In this document: positions 1 through 8,602 of the stretch, piece by piece | How positions within the stretch are numbered: position 1 is the first letter of the stretch | Layout of the letters: each line of letters opens with the position of its first letter | Assembly (NCBI RefSeq): GCF_002018875.1 | Contig: NZ_MVOL01000004.1 | Coordinates: forward strand, 186,001-250,000 | Reading direction: 5' to 3' | DNA: 64,000 bases | DNA from: Pseudomonas sp. MF4836 | Lineage (GTDB): Bacteria > Pseudomonadota > Gammaproteobacteria > Pseudomonadales > Pseudomonadaceae | Made by a program: the position numbers and the translations under genes | The notes under the pieces: model-generated | Seen by the model: only the letters and a program-made list of their open reading frames with translations | Told to the model about the DNA's origin: nothing | Database searches by the model: none

Positions 1-1037
1 TTGAGGCCATGGCCGAAAATCGACAGCGCCCCCGGGCAATTCATGGGTTTGAGGGCCAGCACCCGATCGTCCTCGGTGCGCGAGGTGAACATATGGTCGC
101 GGTAGTTCTGCCAGTGCCCGGAGACTTCCCAGAGGCTGCGGTCCATCACGTCCGGGGTGTTGACCTCCTGGTAACCAGCCCGCTCCTGACGTGTGCGCAT
201 GTACCCCAGCAACTGCTGGAACAGCGCCCAGCCCTTGGCATGCCAGAACACCGAGCCCGGCGCGCAGTCGTCGAAATGGAACAGGTCCAACTGCTGCCCG
301 AGCTTGCGGTGGTCGCGCTTGCCGGCTTCTTCGACGCGCAACAGGTAGGCGTCGAGGTCTTTGTGCTGCGCCCAGCAGGTGCCGTAGATCCGCTGCATCG
401 GTGCATTGCCTGCGTCGCCGCGCCAGTAGGCCCCGGCGACCTTGGTCAGCTTGAAGGCCTGGAGGATGCCGGTGGAGCGCACATGGGGCCCGCGGCACAG
501 GTCTTCAAAATCGCCCTGGCGGTACAGCGAGAGCACCTCGGCCTCGGGGAGGGCGCGGATCAGCTCGACTTTGTAGGACTCACCCAGGGCGCTGAAGTAT
601 GCCAAGGCATTGGCGCGGGATAACTCGCGGCGACGCAGGCTGTGATTGGTGGCGGCGAGGCTGCGCATGCGGGCCTCGATCAGCGCCAGGTCGTCGGGGG
701 TAAACGGCCGGTCATGGGCGAAGTCGTAGAAGAAGCCGTCGTCGATCACCGGGCCGATGCCGACCTGCGCCGAGGGATACAACTGCTTGACCGCCATCGC
801 CAGCAGATGGGCGCAAGAGTGCCGCAGAATCTCAAGGCCCTCGGGATCACGGCCGGTGACGATGCTCACGCTGGCGTCCTGCTCCAGCAGGTGGGTGCAG
901 TCCACCAGGCGGCCGTCGACGCGACCGGCAACGGCCGCCTTGGCCAGGCCGACGCCGATGCTGGCAGCCACCTCGAACACGGACAACGGCTGGTTGTACT
1001 CACGGTGCGAGCCATCGGGCAGGGTGATGCGGATCAT
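1..1037 (-). CDS. thrS: Threonyl-tRNA synthetase, second copy in the zinc operon (3' end outside window)
   Basis: Charges tRNA-Thr with threonine in the cytoplasm. Only the N-terminal 345 residues are in the window. They begin [10 protein letters not shown] (TGS domain), then the editing domain with HSCAH and CRGPH, which correspond to the editing-site His/His/Cys/His set, and then the start of the catalytic core with MNCPG, whose Cys is one of the zinc ligands of this enzyme. The zinc Cys is therefore kept, so this is not obviously a zinc-free form. It is the last visible gene of the leftward Zur-type operon, 55 bp after the dihydroorotase gene. That position suggests a back-up synthetase for zinc shortage rather than the housekeeping thrS, which normally sits beside infC. 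The role is inferred from context; the family is certain. Confidence 0.93.
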   Translation of the reverse strand, partial: MIRITLPDGSHREYNQPLSVFEVAASIGVGLAKAAVAGRVDGRLVDCTHLLEQDASVSIVTGRDPEGLEILRHSCAHLLAMAVKQLYPSAQVGIGPVIDDGFFYDFAHDRPFTPDDLALIEARMRSLAATNHSLRRRELSRANALAYFSALGESYKVELIRALPEAEVLSLYRQGDFEDLCRGPHVRSTGILQAFKLTKVAGAYWRGDAGNAPMQRIYGTCWAQHKDLDAYLLRVEEAGKRDHRKLGQQLDLFHFDDCAPGSVFWHAKGWALFQQLLGYMRTRQERAGYQEVNTPDVMDRSLWEVSGHWQNYRDHMFTSRTEDDRVLALKPMNCPGALSIFGHGL

Positions 1038-1092
1038 CTGTGGCGGTCCTTGGAGGTGTAAAAAACGACTGCAAAAAGACAGGGGGCGCGGC

Positions 1093-2430
1093 TCAGCGAT
1101 TGAAGCGCAACGGCAATCCCTGGCAGCCGTCGTACAGGCGTTCGCCGTGCCAGGCCAGTTGCCCGGAGACCAGCGTGGTCGCGATGCTGTGGCGAAAACT
1201 GCGCCCGGCGAACGGGGTCCAGCCGCATTGGGCGAGGATCTGCTGGCGGTCCACGGCCTTGCCGTCGGGCTCGGGCTGGATCAGTACCAGGTCGGCCCAG
1301 TAGCCTTCGCGCAGGTAGCCTCGGTCGGGGATGGCGAACAGGTCGGCGACCCGGTGGCTGGTTTTTTCCACCAGGGTGGTCAGCGGCAAGACGCCATCGG
1401 CCACCAGTTCCAGCAGCGCGGGCAGGGCGTGCTGCACCAACGGCAGGCCGCTGGGTGCGGCGTGGTACGGCAGCTGTTTTTGCGCCCAGGTGTGGGGCGC
1501 GTGGTCGCTGCCGATCACGTCCAGCCGCTGAGTGAGCAGGGCTTGGCGCAGGGCGTCGCGGTCGGCCTGGGTCTTGATCGCCGGGTTGCACTTGATCAGG
1601 TTGCCCAGCTGCGCGTAGTCGCGATCATCGAACAGCAGGTGGTGCAGGCAGACCTCGGCGCTGATGCGTTTCTCGGCCAGGGGCTTGTCCTCGAACAATG
1701 CCAGTTCCCGGGCGCTGGTCAGGTGCAGCACGTGCAGACGGGTGCCGTGACGCCGGGCCAGTTCCACCGCCAGGGACGAGGAGCGATAGCAGGCCTCGGC
1801 GTCGCGGATCAGCGGGTGAGCGCCAGGGCCAATCTGCTCGCCATAGCGCTCGCGCCACAGGCGTTCGTTGGCCTGGATGCTGGGGGTATGTTCGCAATGG
1901 GCCAGGAGCAGGGTCGGGACTTCGGCGAACAAGCGCTCCAGCACCTGCGGATCGTCCACCAGCATGTTGCCGGTCGAGGCGCCCATGAAGACTTTGACCC
2001 CGGCCACCAGGCTCGGGTCGAGAGCGGCCACGGTGTCGAGGTTGTGCTGGCTGACCCCAAAGTGAAAGCCGTAGTTGGCCACCGAATTGATCGCCGCACG
2101 CCGCTGTTTGTCTTCCAGCGCGGACAGGCTCAGGGTCGGCGGCTGGGTGTTGGGCATGTCCATGAAGCTGGTGATGCCACCGGCCACCGCCGCCCGTGAC
2201 TCGGTGTAGAAGCTACCTTTGTCCGGTGCGCCGGGGTCGCGAAAGTGCACCTGGTCGTCGATCATCCCTGGCACCAGCCATTGGCCCTGGGCGTCGATTT
2301 CCAGCGCGGCATTTTGATTGCTGATGCTGCTGGCGATGGTCTCGATCCGGCCGCCGCGCACCAGCAGGTCGGCATCCACCTGCCGGCCTTCGTTGACCAG
2401 GCGGGCGTTGCGAATAAGGATCTGGCTCAT
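1093..2430 (-). CDS. pyrC: Dihydroorotase-like amidohydrolase (PyrC paralogue of the zinc operon)
   Basis: A 445-residue amidohydrolase of the type I dihydroorotase family, which interconverts carbamoyl-aspartate and dihydroorotate in pyrimidine synthesis. The metal motif near residue 60 reads [10 protein letters not shown], so the first His of the usual HxH pair is Gln. The other expected elements are present: GVKVFMG (candidate carboxylated Lys), LLAHCEH, HVLHLTS and the catalytic-Asp motif [16 protein letters not shown]-type motif is also known from Bacteroidetes dihydroorotases, so the change is a subfamily trait rather than damage. It starts 2 bp after the carbonic anhydrase stop codon and is probably translationally coupled. 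In P. aeruginosa an equivalent gene lies in the same zinc-responsive cluster. Confidence 0.9.
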   Translation of the reverse strand: MSQILIRNARLVNEGRQVDADLLVRGGRIETIASSISNQNAALEIDAQGQWLVPGMIDDQVHFRDPGAPDKGSFYTESRAAVAGGITSFMDMPNTQPPTLSLSALEDKQRRAAINSVANYGFHFGVSQHNLDTVAALDPSLVAGVKVFMGASTGNMLVDDPQVLERLFAEVPTLLLAHCEHTPSIQANERLWRERYGEQIGPGAHPLIRDAEACYRSSSLAVELARRHGTRLHVLHLTSARELALFEDKPLAEKRISAEVCLHHLLFDDRDYAQLGNLIKCNPAIKTQADRDALRQALLTQRLDVIGSDHAPHTWAQKQLPYHAAPSGLPLVQHALPALLELVADGVLPLTTLVEKTSHRVADLFAIPDRGYLREGYWADLVLIQPEPDGKAVDRQQILAQCGWTPFAGRSFRHSIATTLVSGQLAWHGERLYDGCQGLPLRFNR

Positions 2431-2432
2431 GT

Positions 2433-2993
2433 TCAGAACTCGTTCTGCAAGGCTTTGTAGCCGCGCACCAGATCGACGTTGGTGCGCGCCACATCCTCGG
2501 AAAACTCCGAGGCGCTGATGCTCACCGGGGGAAATTGCGAGAGGTCGGTGTTGGGGCCGATGCGGGTGGTGGAGGGCACGTAGAAGTCATCGGGCAGGTC
2601 GCGACCGTCGACCACCGAGTTGTGGCGCACCACGCTGCCGTCGCCGACCACGCAGTTGAACAGCACGCTGTTGAAACCGATGAATACCCGGTTACCCACC
2701 TGGCAGGGGCCGTGAACGATGGAGCGGTGGGCGATGGAGGTGAATTCGCCGATGGTCACCGCCGCCCCGGACTTGGAGTGGATCACCACCCCATCCTGGA
2801 TGTTGGAGTTGGCGCCGATGGTGATCGGGTCCATTTCCCCCAGAGCGTTGACTTCGTCGGCGCGGATCACCGCATAGGGGCCGACGAACACGTTTTCACC
2901 GATCACCACCTTGCCGCAGATGATCGCGGTTTTATCGACGTAGGCCGACTCGGCAATCAACGGCAGGTCGCCGGAAGGGTTTTTGCGAATCAT
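2433..2993 (-). CDS. Gamma-class carbonic anhydrase-like protein
   Basis: A 186-residue left-handed beta-helix (hexapeptide repeat) protein of the gamma-carbonic anhydrase/YrdA superfamily, proposed to hydrate CO2. The repeats fill roughly residues 15-135, with phrases such as VVIGENVFVGPYAVIRADE. The three metal-ligand histidines are visible in GVVIHS and in SIAHRSIVHG, so a metal site is intact. Gamma enzymes can work with iron or cobalt, which would suit a zinc-starvation substitute. The start overlaps the hisI stop by 4 bp (ATGA). It sits mid-operon between hisI and the dihydroorotase gene. Enzymatic activity is inferred; many members of this fold have none. Confidence 0.88.
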   Translation of the reverse strand: MIRKNPSGDLPLIAESAYVDKTAIICGKVVIGENVFVGPYAVIRADEVNALGEMDPITIGANSNIQDGVVIHSKSGAAVTIGEFTSIAHRSIVHGPCQVGNRVFIGFNSVLFNCVVGDGSVVRHNSVVDGRDLPDDFYVPSTTRIGPNTDLSQFPPVSISASEFSEDVARTNVDLVRGYKALQNEF

Positions 2994-3427
2994 GGAACGG
3001 GCTCCTCAAGCGGTGCACTGATGACCTGCACCGCACCTTGGCGAATGGCGTTGTAAAAACAGCTGCGGCGCCCGGTGTGGCAGGCCGGGCCCTGTTGCTC
3101 CACTAGCAGCAGAATGGCGTCGCCGTCGCAATCCAGGCGCGCCTCCACCAGGCGTTGGCGATGACCGGAGCTTTCACCTTTGCGCCACAGTTGCCGGCGC
3201 GAGCGCGACCAGTAGCAGACGTCACGGCTCTCCAGGGTCAGGGCCAGGGCCTGGCGGTTCATCCAGGCCAGCATCAGCACCTCGCCGCTGTCGTGTTGTT
3301 GGGCGATGGCGGTGATCAGCCCGGCGTCGTTCCACGGCAGCCCATCGAGCACTGCGTTCAGTGGCCAGCGGCTGCCCAGGGCGGCGTGCTCCAGGTCCAG
3401 CAGCGACAGCGGGGCGCACGGGTTCAT
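2990..3427 (-). CDS. hisI: Phosphoribosyl-AMP cyclohydrolase, second copy
   Basis: A 145-residue HisI, which opens the adenine ring of phosphoribosyl-AMP in histidine synthesis. Family motifs are present: VLMLAWMN, CYWSRSRRQLWRKGE-SGH, LDCDGD and GPACHTGRRSCF. These include the three Cys that bind zinc in characterised enzymes, so it still looks metal dependent. The N-terminal 35 residues extend beyond the usual core. The gene overlaps the binding-protein gene upstream and the carbonic anhydrase gene downstream by 4 bp each, which indicates one translationally coupled operon. A separate hisI-hisE locus is expected elsewhere in a Pseudomonas genome, so this is probably the zinc-regulated paralogue (inference from context). 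Confidence 0.93.
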   Translation of the reverse strand: MNPCAPLSLLDLEHAALGSRWPLNAVLDGLPWNDAGLITAIAQQHDSGEVLMLAWMNRQALALTLESRDVCYWSRSRRQLWRKGESSGHRQRLVEARLDCDGDAILLLVEQQGPACHTGRRSCFYNAIRQGAVQVISAPLEEPVP

Positions 3428-4302
3428 GGTTGGCTCAGGGCGTCGTAGAGGGTGTTGAGGTTGTATTCGAACAACCCGGCGAAGGTACTGGCCGGACCTG
3501 TGGCGGCCAGGGCATCGGAATACAGGGTGCCGCCGATATGGGCGCCGCTCTCTTCGGCGATCTGTTGCAGCAGGCGTGCGTCCTTGATGTTTTCCATGAA
3601 CACCGCCTTGACCTTGGCATTGCGGATCTGGGTGATCAGCGCCGCGACTTCGGCGGCCGAAGGTTCGCGCTCGGTGGACAAACCCTGGGGCGCCATAAAG
3701 TCGATGCCATAGGCCTGGCCCAGGTAGCCGAAGGCATCGTGGGAAGTGACGATCTTGCGATTGCCCGGCGGCAGCGAGCCGAGCTTGGCCTTGGCTTCGG
3801 CCAGCAGGCGGTAGATCTGTTTCAGGTAGGCCTGGCTGTTGCGCTCATAGTCGGCCTTGTTGGCCGGGTCGGCTGCCACCAGGGCCTTGGTGATGTTGTT
3901 CACATACAGCTCGGTGTTGGCCAGGTTGTGCCAGGCGTGGGGGTCGGGCACGGTTTCGCCGTCTTCTTCCAGGGCGCGTGGAATCACCCCACGGCTGGCG
4001 GTAATGACCGGGGTTTTGGTCGCGGTGCTGGCCACCAGACGATCGAGCCAGGGTTCGAAACCCAGGCCGTTCTTGATGATCAACCGGGCCTTGAGCAGGG
4101 CCTTGGCATCGTCCGGGGTCGGCTCGTAGGTGTGGGCATCGGCATCGGCGCCGACCATGTTGGTGATCTGGATATGGTCGCCGCCCACCTGGTGGGTGAT
4201 GTCAGAGAGGATGCTGAAACTGGTGACCACCTGGAGCTTGTCGGCGGCCTGGGCGGTCGACAGTGACAGCAGCAGGCTGAACAGCACGAATAGAACGCGC
4301 AT
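3424..4302 (-). CDS. Zinc/manganese-type ABC transporter substrate-binding protein (ZnuA family)
   Basis: A 292-residue periplasmic metal-binding lipocalin-unrelated cluster 9 binding protein (COG0803). The chosen start, MRVLFVLFSLLLSLSTAQA, gives a clear signal peptide, and GAGG lies at a good distance upstream; a longer reading frame upstream is rejected. Likely metal ligands are in ADAHTYEPT, DPHAWHN, TSHDAFGYL and YSDALA. The His-rich acidic loop of classical ZnuA is missing, so it may be a second, higher-affinity or alternative system. It is encoded after the permease gene with an 11-bp gap. Together with the two genes upstream it forms a complete importer. Zinc as substrate is inferred from the operator and the company it keeps. 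Confidence 0.9.
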   Translation of the reverse strand: MRVLFVLFSLLLSLSTAQAADKLQVVTSFSILSDITHQVGGDHIQITNMVGADADAHTYEPTPDDAKALLKARLIIKNGLGFEPWLDRLVASTATKTPVITASRGVIPRALEEDGETVPDPHAWHNLANTELYVNNITKALVAADPANKADYERNSQAYLKQIYRLLAEAKAKLGSLPPGNRKIVTSHDAFGYLGQAYGIDFMAPQGLSTEREPSAAEVAALITQIRNAKVKAVFMENIKDARLLQQIAEESGAHIGGTLYSDALAATGPASTFAGLFEYNLNTLYDALSQP

Positions 4303-4313
4303 CGGGAAACACC

Positions 4314-5180
4314 TCATTGGGATGTGAGCAAAGGCGGGCGGCGCAGCAAACCGTGCACCGGACCGAACACCACGGACAGCAGGTACAGGCCGCCAGCCAC
4401 CAGCACGATGGCCGGGCCGCTGGGCAGCGAGTAGTAAAACGACAGCAGCAGGCCGAGCCACACCGAGAGGCACCCGAGCACGGCGGCAAGGGTGATCAAC
4501 AGTGGCAGACGCCGGCTCCAGAAACGCGAGGCGGCGGCCGGCAGCATCATCAAGCCGACCACCATCAAGGCGCCGATGGCCTGGAAACCGATCACCAGAT
4601 TGAGCACCACCAGGGTCAGGAACAGCCCGTGGGCCAGGGGGCCGAGGCGGCTGACGGTTTGCAGGAACAGCGGGTCGAGGGTGTCCAGCAGCAGCGGTTT
4701 ATAGATAAGGACCATGGCCAGCAGGCTGAAGCCGCTGACCCAGAGCATGCCGTTCAGGGTCGGCCCGTCCACGGCCAGTGCCGAACCGAACAGCAGGTGC
4801 AACAGGTCCAGGCGCTTGCCGGCCAGGCCAAGAATCAGCACGCCGCTGGCCAGGGAGATCGGATAGATGGCGGCGAGGCTGGCATCTTCGCGCAGGCCGG
4901 TACGGCGAGTGATCCAGGCGGCGAGGCCGGCCATGCTCAAGCCAGCGCCCAGTCCACCGAGGGTCAGGGCCGGCAGGCTCAAGCCGGCGAACCAGAAGCC
5001 CAGGGCGGCGCCGGGCAAGATGCCGTGGGCCACGGCGTCACCGATCAGGCTCATGCGGCGCAGAATCAGAAACACGCCCAACGGTGCGGTGCTGCACGCC
5101 AGCACCAGCCCGCCGAGCAAGGCCCGGCGCATAAACACAAACTCGTTGAAGGGTTGCCAGAGCTGGGCGACGACCATCAA
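4314..5180 (-). CDS. Metal ABC transporter permease (ZnuB family)
   Basis: A 288-residue inner-membrane permease of the ABC-3 family (COG1108) with many hydrophobic segments. Typical family phrases are present near the N terminus, such as PLGVFLILRRMSLIGDAVAHGILPG, which covers the cytoplasmic coupling region (quoted elsewhere in full only as MSLIGDAVAHG). The start overlaps the ATPase gene stop by 4 bp. It should pair with the ATPase and binding protein of the same operon to import zinc under starvation. The substrate is inferred from the upstream Zur-box palindrome. Confidence 0.92.
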   Translation of the reverse strand: MMVVAQLWQPFNEFVFMRRALLGGLVLACSTAPLGVFLILRRMSLIGDAVAHGILPGAALGFWFAGLSLPALTLGGLGAGLSMAGLAAWITRRTGLREDASLAAIYPISLASGVLILGLAGKRLDLLHLLFGSALAVDGPTLNGMLWVSGFSLLAMVLIYKPLLLDTLDPLFLQTVSRLGPLAHGLFLTLVVLNLVIGFQAIGALMVVGLMMLPAAASRFWSRRLPLLITLAAVLGCLSVWLGLLLSFYYSLPSGPAIVLVAGGLYLLSVVFGPVHGLLRRPPLLTSQ

Positions 5181-5845
5181 GCCACCTGCGCTTGTGCTTG
5201 CGGTTTGATCAGTTGCGGGCTGGGGCCGAACAGGCAGCCGCTGCTGTTGATCAACAGGGTCTGGGGAATGTGCTGGCGTACGGCGGCGAGGTCATGGCAC
5301 ACCAGGACCTGGGTCCGGCCTTCGGCGTGCCAGGTGTGGATGTGTTTCCACAGCAGGGCCTGGCCCAACTCATCCAGCGCGGCGTGGGGTTCATCCAGCA
5401 ACAGCACCGGGGCCTGGCCCAGGCTCAGCCGGGCGAGCAGGGCGCGTTGCAATTCGCCGCCAGACAGCGCCATCAACGGCCGCTGTTCCAGGCCACCGAG
5501 GCACCAGTCTTCGAGCGCCTTGTGCAACTGCTGCGCGCGGGTCTGGGCGTCGAGCTTGCTGCCCCAGAAACCGGCAGCCACCAACTCCTGCAAGCTGATG
5601 GGGAACTGTCGATCCAGATGCTGCTGTTGTGCCAGAAACGCCAGGCCGCCACGCCGTGGAACCTCCAGCAGGACCTTGCCGGCCAGAGGCTTTTGCAGGC
5701 CGGCGATGACTTTGAGCAGGCTGCTCTTGCCCGAGCCATTGGCGCCGATGATGGCGGTCAGGCTGCCTTTGGGCAGGTGCAGATCCAGAGCCGGAGTCAG
5801 CGCCTGCCCCGGGGCACCCCAGCGCAAGGCCTGGCAGCGGATCAT
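5177..5845 (-). CDS. Metal ABC transporter ATP-binding protein (ZnuC family)
   Basis: A 222-residue ABC ATPase that energises the adjacent permease. Motifs in order are Walker A GANGSGKSS (about residue 33), signature LSGGELQRALLARL, Walker B VLLLDEPHAALD and the switch His in VCHDL. The start at ATG 5845 overlaps the folE2 stop by 4 bp. A much longer in-frame extension upstream is antisense-like reading through folE2 and is rejected, because Walker A would then lie far too deep in the protein. It is the second gene of the zinc operon. Confidence 0.93.
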   Translation of the reverse strand: MIRCQALRWGAPGQALTPALDLHLPKGSLTAIIGANGSGKSSLLKVIAGLQKPLAGKVLLEVPRRGGLAFLAQQQHLDRQFPISLQELVAAGFWGSKLDAQTRAQQLHKALEDWCLGGLEQRPLMALSGGELQRALLARLSLGQAPVLLLDEPHAALDELGQALLWKHIHTWHAEGRTQVLVCHDLAAVRQHIPQTLLINSSGCLFGPSPQLIKPQAQAQVA

Positions 5846-6750
5846 GCCGCCTCCCAGTTGTAGCGGCTTTCGGCGACGGCATCGTGGGCGTGCAGGCTCT
5901 CGGCGTGCACCACTCGCAGGGCGAAGGCATTGATCCCGGGGGAGCGTTTCAGGGCCAGGTGCAAACGGCGCGCGGCGTCCTCGCAGAACATCAGGTTCTG
6001 TCCATTGGCCAGGGCAAAAGCTTGTTCGTCGGCGCGTTTGACCGCAGTTTGCACGGCGGTGCCGAGGGCGGTTTCGGCGTCGTTGATCAGGGCTATCAGC
6101 GGCAGCTGGTCCAGATAGTCGACCAGGCGCAGTTGCAATTGCGCGCTGCTGCGTTGGCTGTGAGGGGTGGCGACTATGCCTTTGGCCGAGCCAAGCCAAG
6201 CCAGTACATCGGCGTGCTGCAACGGCTGATTGGCGAAGTCGTCGACAAACTGCTGTTGAATCAACTGCCGTGAAAGCGCCGCCGAACATGGACAGGTTGA
6301 GGAATAAGCCACGTCGATTTTTAGTTCCACGTGGAACATTGCGTTTTTCAGGCGCGCTTCGATGCTCACCGGGTAGCTCTTCCAACCGGCCAAGGGGCTG
6401 ACCAGGGCCGGGCGTTTCAGCAACAGATCGGCGTGAATCCGCAGATAGGCGTGTTGGGACAAACCTTGGTGGCTGTCGAGAAAACGCTGCAACACGTTGC
6501 GAATCAGCTGCGGCGTGAGGGGTTCGTTTTCGAGCATTTCCAACGCCAGGTACAGCCGCGACATATGAATGCCCCGCGCCTCGCCGTCATCCAGGCTGAC
6601 TCCGGCATCTGCTGTGGCGCCGATCCGTTGGCCGTCGAACAACACAGGTAAGGCAATGCCGCACATGCCCACCCATTCCAGGGGCAAGGCTTGGCGTGCG
6701 GCCTGCGCGGCGATATCCGGCAGAGTCAGCGCATTCATGAGCAGGTCCAT
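5842..6750 (-). CDS. folE2: GTP cyclohydrolase I type 2 (zinc-independent)
   Basis: A 302-residue FolE2 (COG1469), which converts GTP to dihydroneopterin triphosphate for folate synthesis. FolE2 enzymes replace the zinc-dependent FolE and use other metals. The family motif around STCPCSAALSR, with the functional Cys, is near residue 150. It is the first gene of the leftward zinc operon. Its start lies 19 bp from a perfect 15-bp Zur-box palindrome (6770-6784), which also contains a TATAAT-like -10 on this strand, so a repressor bound there would block transcription directly. An in-frame ATG five codons downstream (6738) is a possible alternative start. Confidence 0.94.
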   Translation of the reverse strand: MDLLMNALTLPDIAAQAARQALPLEWVGMCGIALPVLFDGQRIGATADAGVSLDDGEARGIHMSRLYLALEMLENEPLTPQLIRNVLQRFLDSHQGLSQHAYLRIHADLLLKRPALVSPLAGWKSYPVSIEARLKNAMFHVELKIDVAYSSTCPCSAALSRQLIQQQFVDDFANQPLQHADVLAWLGSAKGIVATPHSQRSSAQLQLRLVDYLDQLPLIALINDAETALGTAVQTAVKRADEQAFALANGQNLMFCEDAARRLHLALKRSPGINAFALRVVHAESLHAHDAVAESRYNWEAA

Positions 6751-6768
6751 CGTGGGAAAGAGTTCGAC

Positions 6769-6788
6769 ATGTTATATTATAACAATAC
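6769..6788. promoter_or_regulatory. Zur operator between folE2 and amiA
   Basis: The core 6770-6784 reads TGTTATATTATAACA, a perfect 15-bp palindrome matching the gammaproteobacterial Zur consensus GTTATANTATAAC. A 20-bp stretch here is identical (reverse complement) to the stretch in front of dksA2. It lies 19 bp upstream of folE2 and 80 bp upstream of amiA, so it could control both divergent units. Confidence 0.88.
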
Positions 6789-6868
6789 GGCGAATGAAAA
6801 CTTTTTCCACAGCCGGCTTACCACCCGGCCTCGTGAGTACGGACGCTCCTTAATCAGCGGTATATGTC

Positions 6869-8089
6869 ATGCACAGACGTCAATTGCTTAACCTGCTGCT
6901 GGCCAGCGCGGCCCTGATCCTGCCACTGGGGGTGTCTGCGACGCAGATCCGCAACGCGCGGCTCTGGCGCTCCGACGACAAACTGCGGCTGGTGCTCGAC
7001 CTCAGCGGGCCGGTGCAGTACCAGACCTTCTCCCTGAGTGCGCCGCAACGTTTGATCGTCGACTTGCGTGGGGCCAGGCTCAGCGGCGATTTCAGTCAGT
7101 TGGCCCTGGCCAATACGGTGATTCGGGCGATTCGCTCCGGGCGCTTTGGTGACGGCGACACGCGCATCGTCCTCGACCTGACCGAGCCGGTGCAGCTCAA
7201 CAGCTTTTTGCTGCCGCCCCAGGATGGCCAGGGGCATCGCCTGGTGCTGGATTTGAGCCGCGTCGGCCAGGCACCGTTGCAGGTGGCCGCCGCCAGTGCG
7301 CCACTGGTGCAACGGCCGCCGGCAGCGGACAAGGCCCACCCCAAGCGCGACATCATGGTGGTGGTCGACCCCGGCCACGGCGGCAAGGATCCGGGGGCGG
7401 TCGGGGCCAAGGGCGAGCGCGAGAAGGATGTGGTGCTGGCGATTGCCCAGTTGCTGGCCAAACGGCTCAAGCGCGAGAAGGGCTTTACGGTGAAGCTGGT
7501 GCGTAACGACGATTTCTTTGTGCCGCTGCGCAAGCGCGTGGAGATCGCCCGTCAGCATCAGGCCGACATGTTTATCTCGGTGCACGCCGATGCCGCGCCA
7601 CGGCTGACAGCTTCCGGCGCCTCGGTGTATGCCTTGTCCGAAGGCGGCGCGACCTCGGCGACCGCGCGCTTCATGGCGCAGCGGGAAAACGGCGCCGACC
7701 TGTTGGGGGCTACCAGCCTGCTCAACCTCAAGGACAAGGATCCGATGCTGGCCGGGGTGATCCTGGACATGTCGATGAACGCCACCATTGCCGCCAGCCT
7801 GCAATTGGGCAGCACCGTGCTCGACAGCCTGTCCGGGATCACCACCCTGCATCAGAAGCGCGTGGAGCAGGCCGGGTTCGCGGTGCTCAAGTCACCGGAT
7901 GTTCCGTCGATCCTGGTGGAAACCGGCTTCATCTCCAACAGCCGCGACAGCCAGCGCCTGGTCACCGCTCGGCATCAGCAGGCAGTGGCCGACGGTTTGT
8001 TCGAGGGCTTGCAGCGCTACTTTCAGAAAAACCCACCCATCAACAGCTACATGGCCTGGCAGCAGGAGCAGCAAAAAGCCCGAGTCTGA
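6869..8089 (+). CDS. amiA: N-acetylmuramoyl-L-alanine amidase (AmiA/AmiC type)
   Basis: A 406-residue periplasmic amidase that cleaves the lactyl-peptide bond of murein. The signal peptide is MHRRQLLNLLLASAALILPLG-VSA. An AMIN domain follows (about 25-140), then a proline-rich linker, then the Amidase_3 domain (about 160-385). Its zinc ligands and catalytic Glu are visible: DPGHGGKDPG, the Glu in GEREKDV, SVHADA and LVETGFISN. There is no C-terminal LysM repeat, unlike AmiB-type paralogues. It is divergent from folE2 across the Zur box. A zinc amidase induced in zinc starvation would keep cell separation going when the main amidases lose metal (inference); P. aeruginosa has the same arrangement. 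Confidence 0.92.
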   Translation: MHRRQLLNLLLASAALILPLGVSATQIRNARLWRSDDKLRLVLDLSGPVQYQTFSLSAPQRLIVDLRGARLSGDFSQLALANTVIRAIRSGRFGDGDTRIVLDLTEPVQLNSFLLPPQDGQGHRLVLDLSRVGQAPLQVAAASAPLVQRPPAADKAHPKRDIMVVVDPGHGGKDPGAVGAKGEREKDVVLAIAQLLAKRLKREKGFTVKLVRNDDFFVPLRKRVEIARQHQADMFISVHADAAPRLTASGASVYALSEGGATSATARFMAQRENGADLLGATSLLNLKDKDPMLAGVILDMSMNATIAASLQLGSTVLDSLSGITTLHQKRVEQAGFAVLKSPDVPSILVETGFISNSRDSQRLVTARHQQAVADGLFEGLQRYFQKNPPINSYMAWQQEQQKARV

Positions 8090-8102
8090 CGCGCTGGCAG
8101 GC

Positions 8103-8483
8103 TTAACAACCGCTGAGGCGGCTGCAGGTGAACACGCCTTTGCTGCCGCCCGAACTGGAGAATCGATTGAGGGTGGTCCAGCCCACGCGGCGGCTGTAGC
8201 CGACCCAGGCTTCGCCGTTGGAAGCGAGGCCGGTGAAGAAGGTCAGCTGTCCATAGCGGCTGTTGGTCTGCGCCCAATAGCGTTTGCCGCTGACTTCGAA
8301 GCCGCGCAGGTAAGTGTCGCTGCCCGCGGTGGCGACGCTGTAGGCATTGCCCTGGGGATCCACGCAGGCCAGCAGGTTGGCACTGCGGGTGCAGTTGGCC
8401 AGCGTGCTCGGCAATTGACCCCAGGCGTAGCCGGCAATCAGCAGCGCCAGGCTCGGCAACAGGTATTTCAACGAAGTGGGCAT
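8103..8483 (-). CDS. Small secreted protein of unknown function within the zinc island
   Basis: A 126-residue protein that I do not recognise. It begins MPTSLKYLLPSLALLIAGYAWG, a convincing signal peptide, so it is probably periplasmic or exported. The mature part has four Cys (in NCTRSANLLACVD and VFTCSRLSGC), consistent with two disulfides, and many aromatic and Gly/Ser residues. It is convergent with amiA (13 bp between stops) and divergent from dksA2. A hypothetical gene occupies the same slot in the P. aeruginosa zinc island. It has no obvious Zur box of its own in the promoter direction other than the dksA2 site at 8561-8575, 78 bp upstream. Confidence 0.75.
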   Translation of the reverse strand: MPTSLKYLLPSLALLIAGYAWGQLPSTLANCTRSANLLACVDPQGNAYSVATAGSDTYLRGFEVSGKRYWAQTNSRYGQLTFFTGLASNGEAWVGYSRRVGWTTLNRFSSSGGSKGVFTCSRLSGC

Positions 8484-8556
8484 CAAGGTTCTCGTCGCAA
8501 GAGGGCGCCAGCATCGCGCCCTTCGTCAGCCTCGGCAAGAGAGGATTGGCTTATTT

Positions 8557-8576
8557 GTATTGTTATAATATAACAT
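8557..8576. promoter_or_regulatory. Zur operator in front of dksA2
   Basis: Core TGTTATAATATAACA at 8561-8575 is a perfect palindrome. The 20-mer GTATTGTTATAATATAACAT is the exact reverse complement of 6769-6788. It contains TATAAT (8564-8569), a likely -10 box, 27 bp before the chosen dksA2 start. Confidence 0.88.
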
Positions 8577-8602
8577 CAAATAAAACCTGATCCGTGATGC
8601 CC

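Noticed and set aside
757..5933. Several long + strand frames (up to 538 codons) at the left end
   Set aside because: They are shadows of the leftward zinc operon, whose proteins are all recognisable.
6801..6809. DnaA-box-like TTTTCCACA near amiA
   Set aside because: A single one-mismatch 9-mer is expected by chance in a window of this size.
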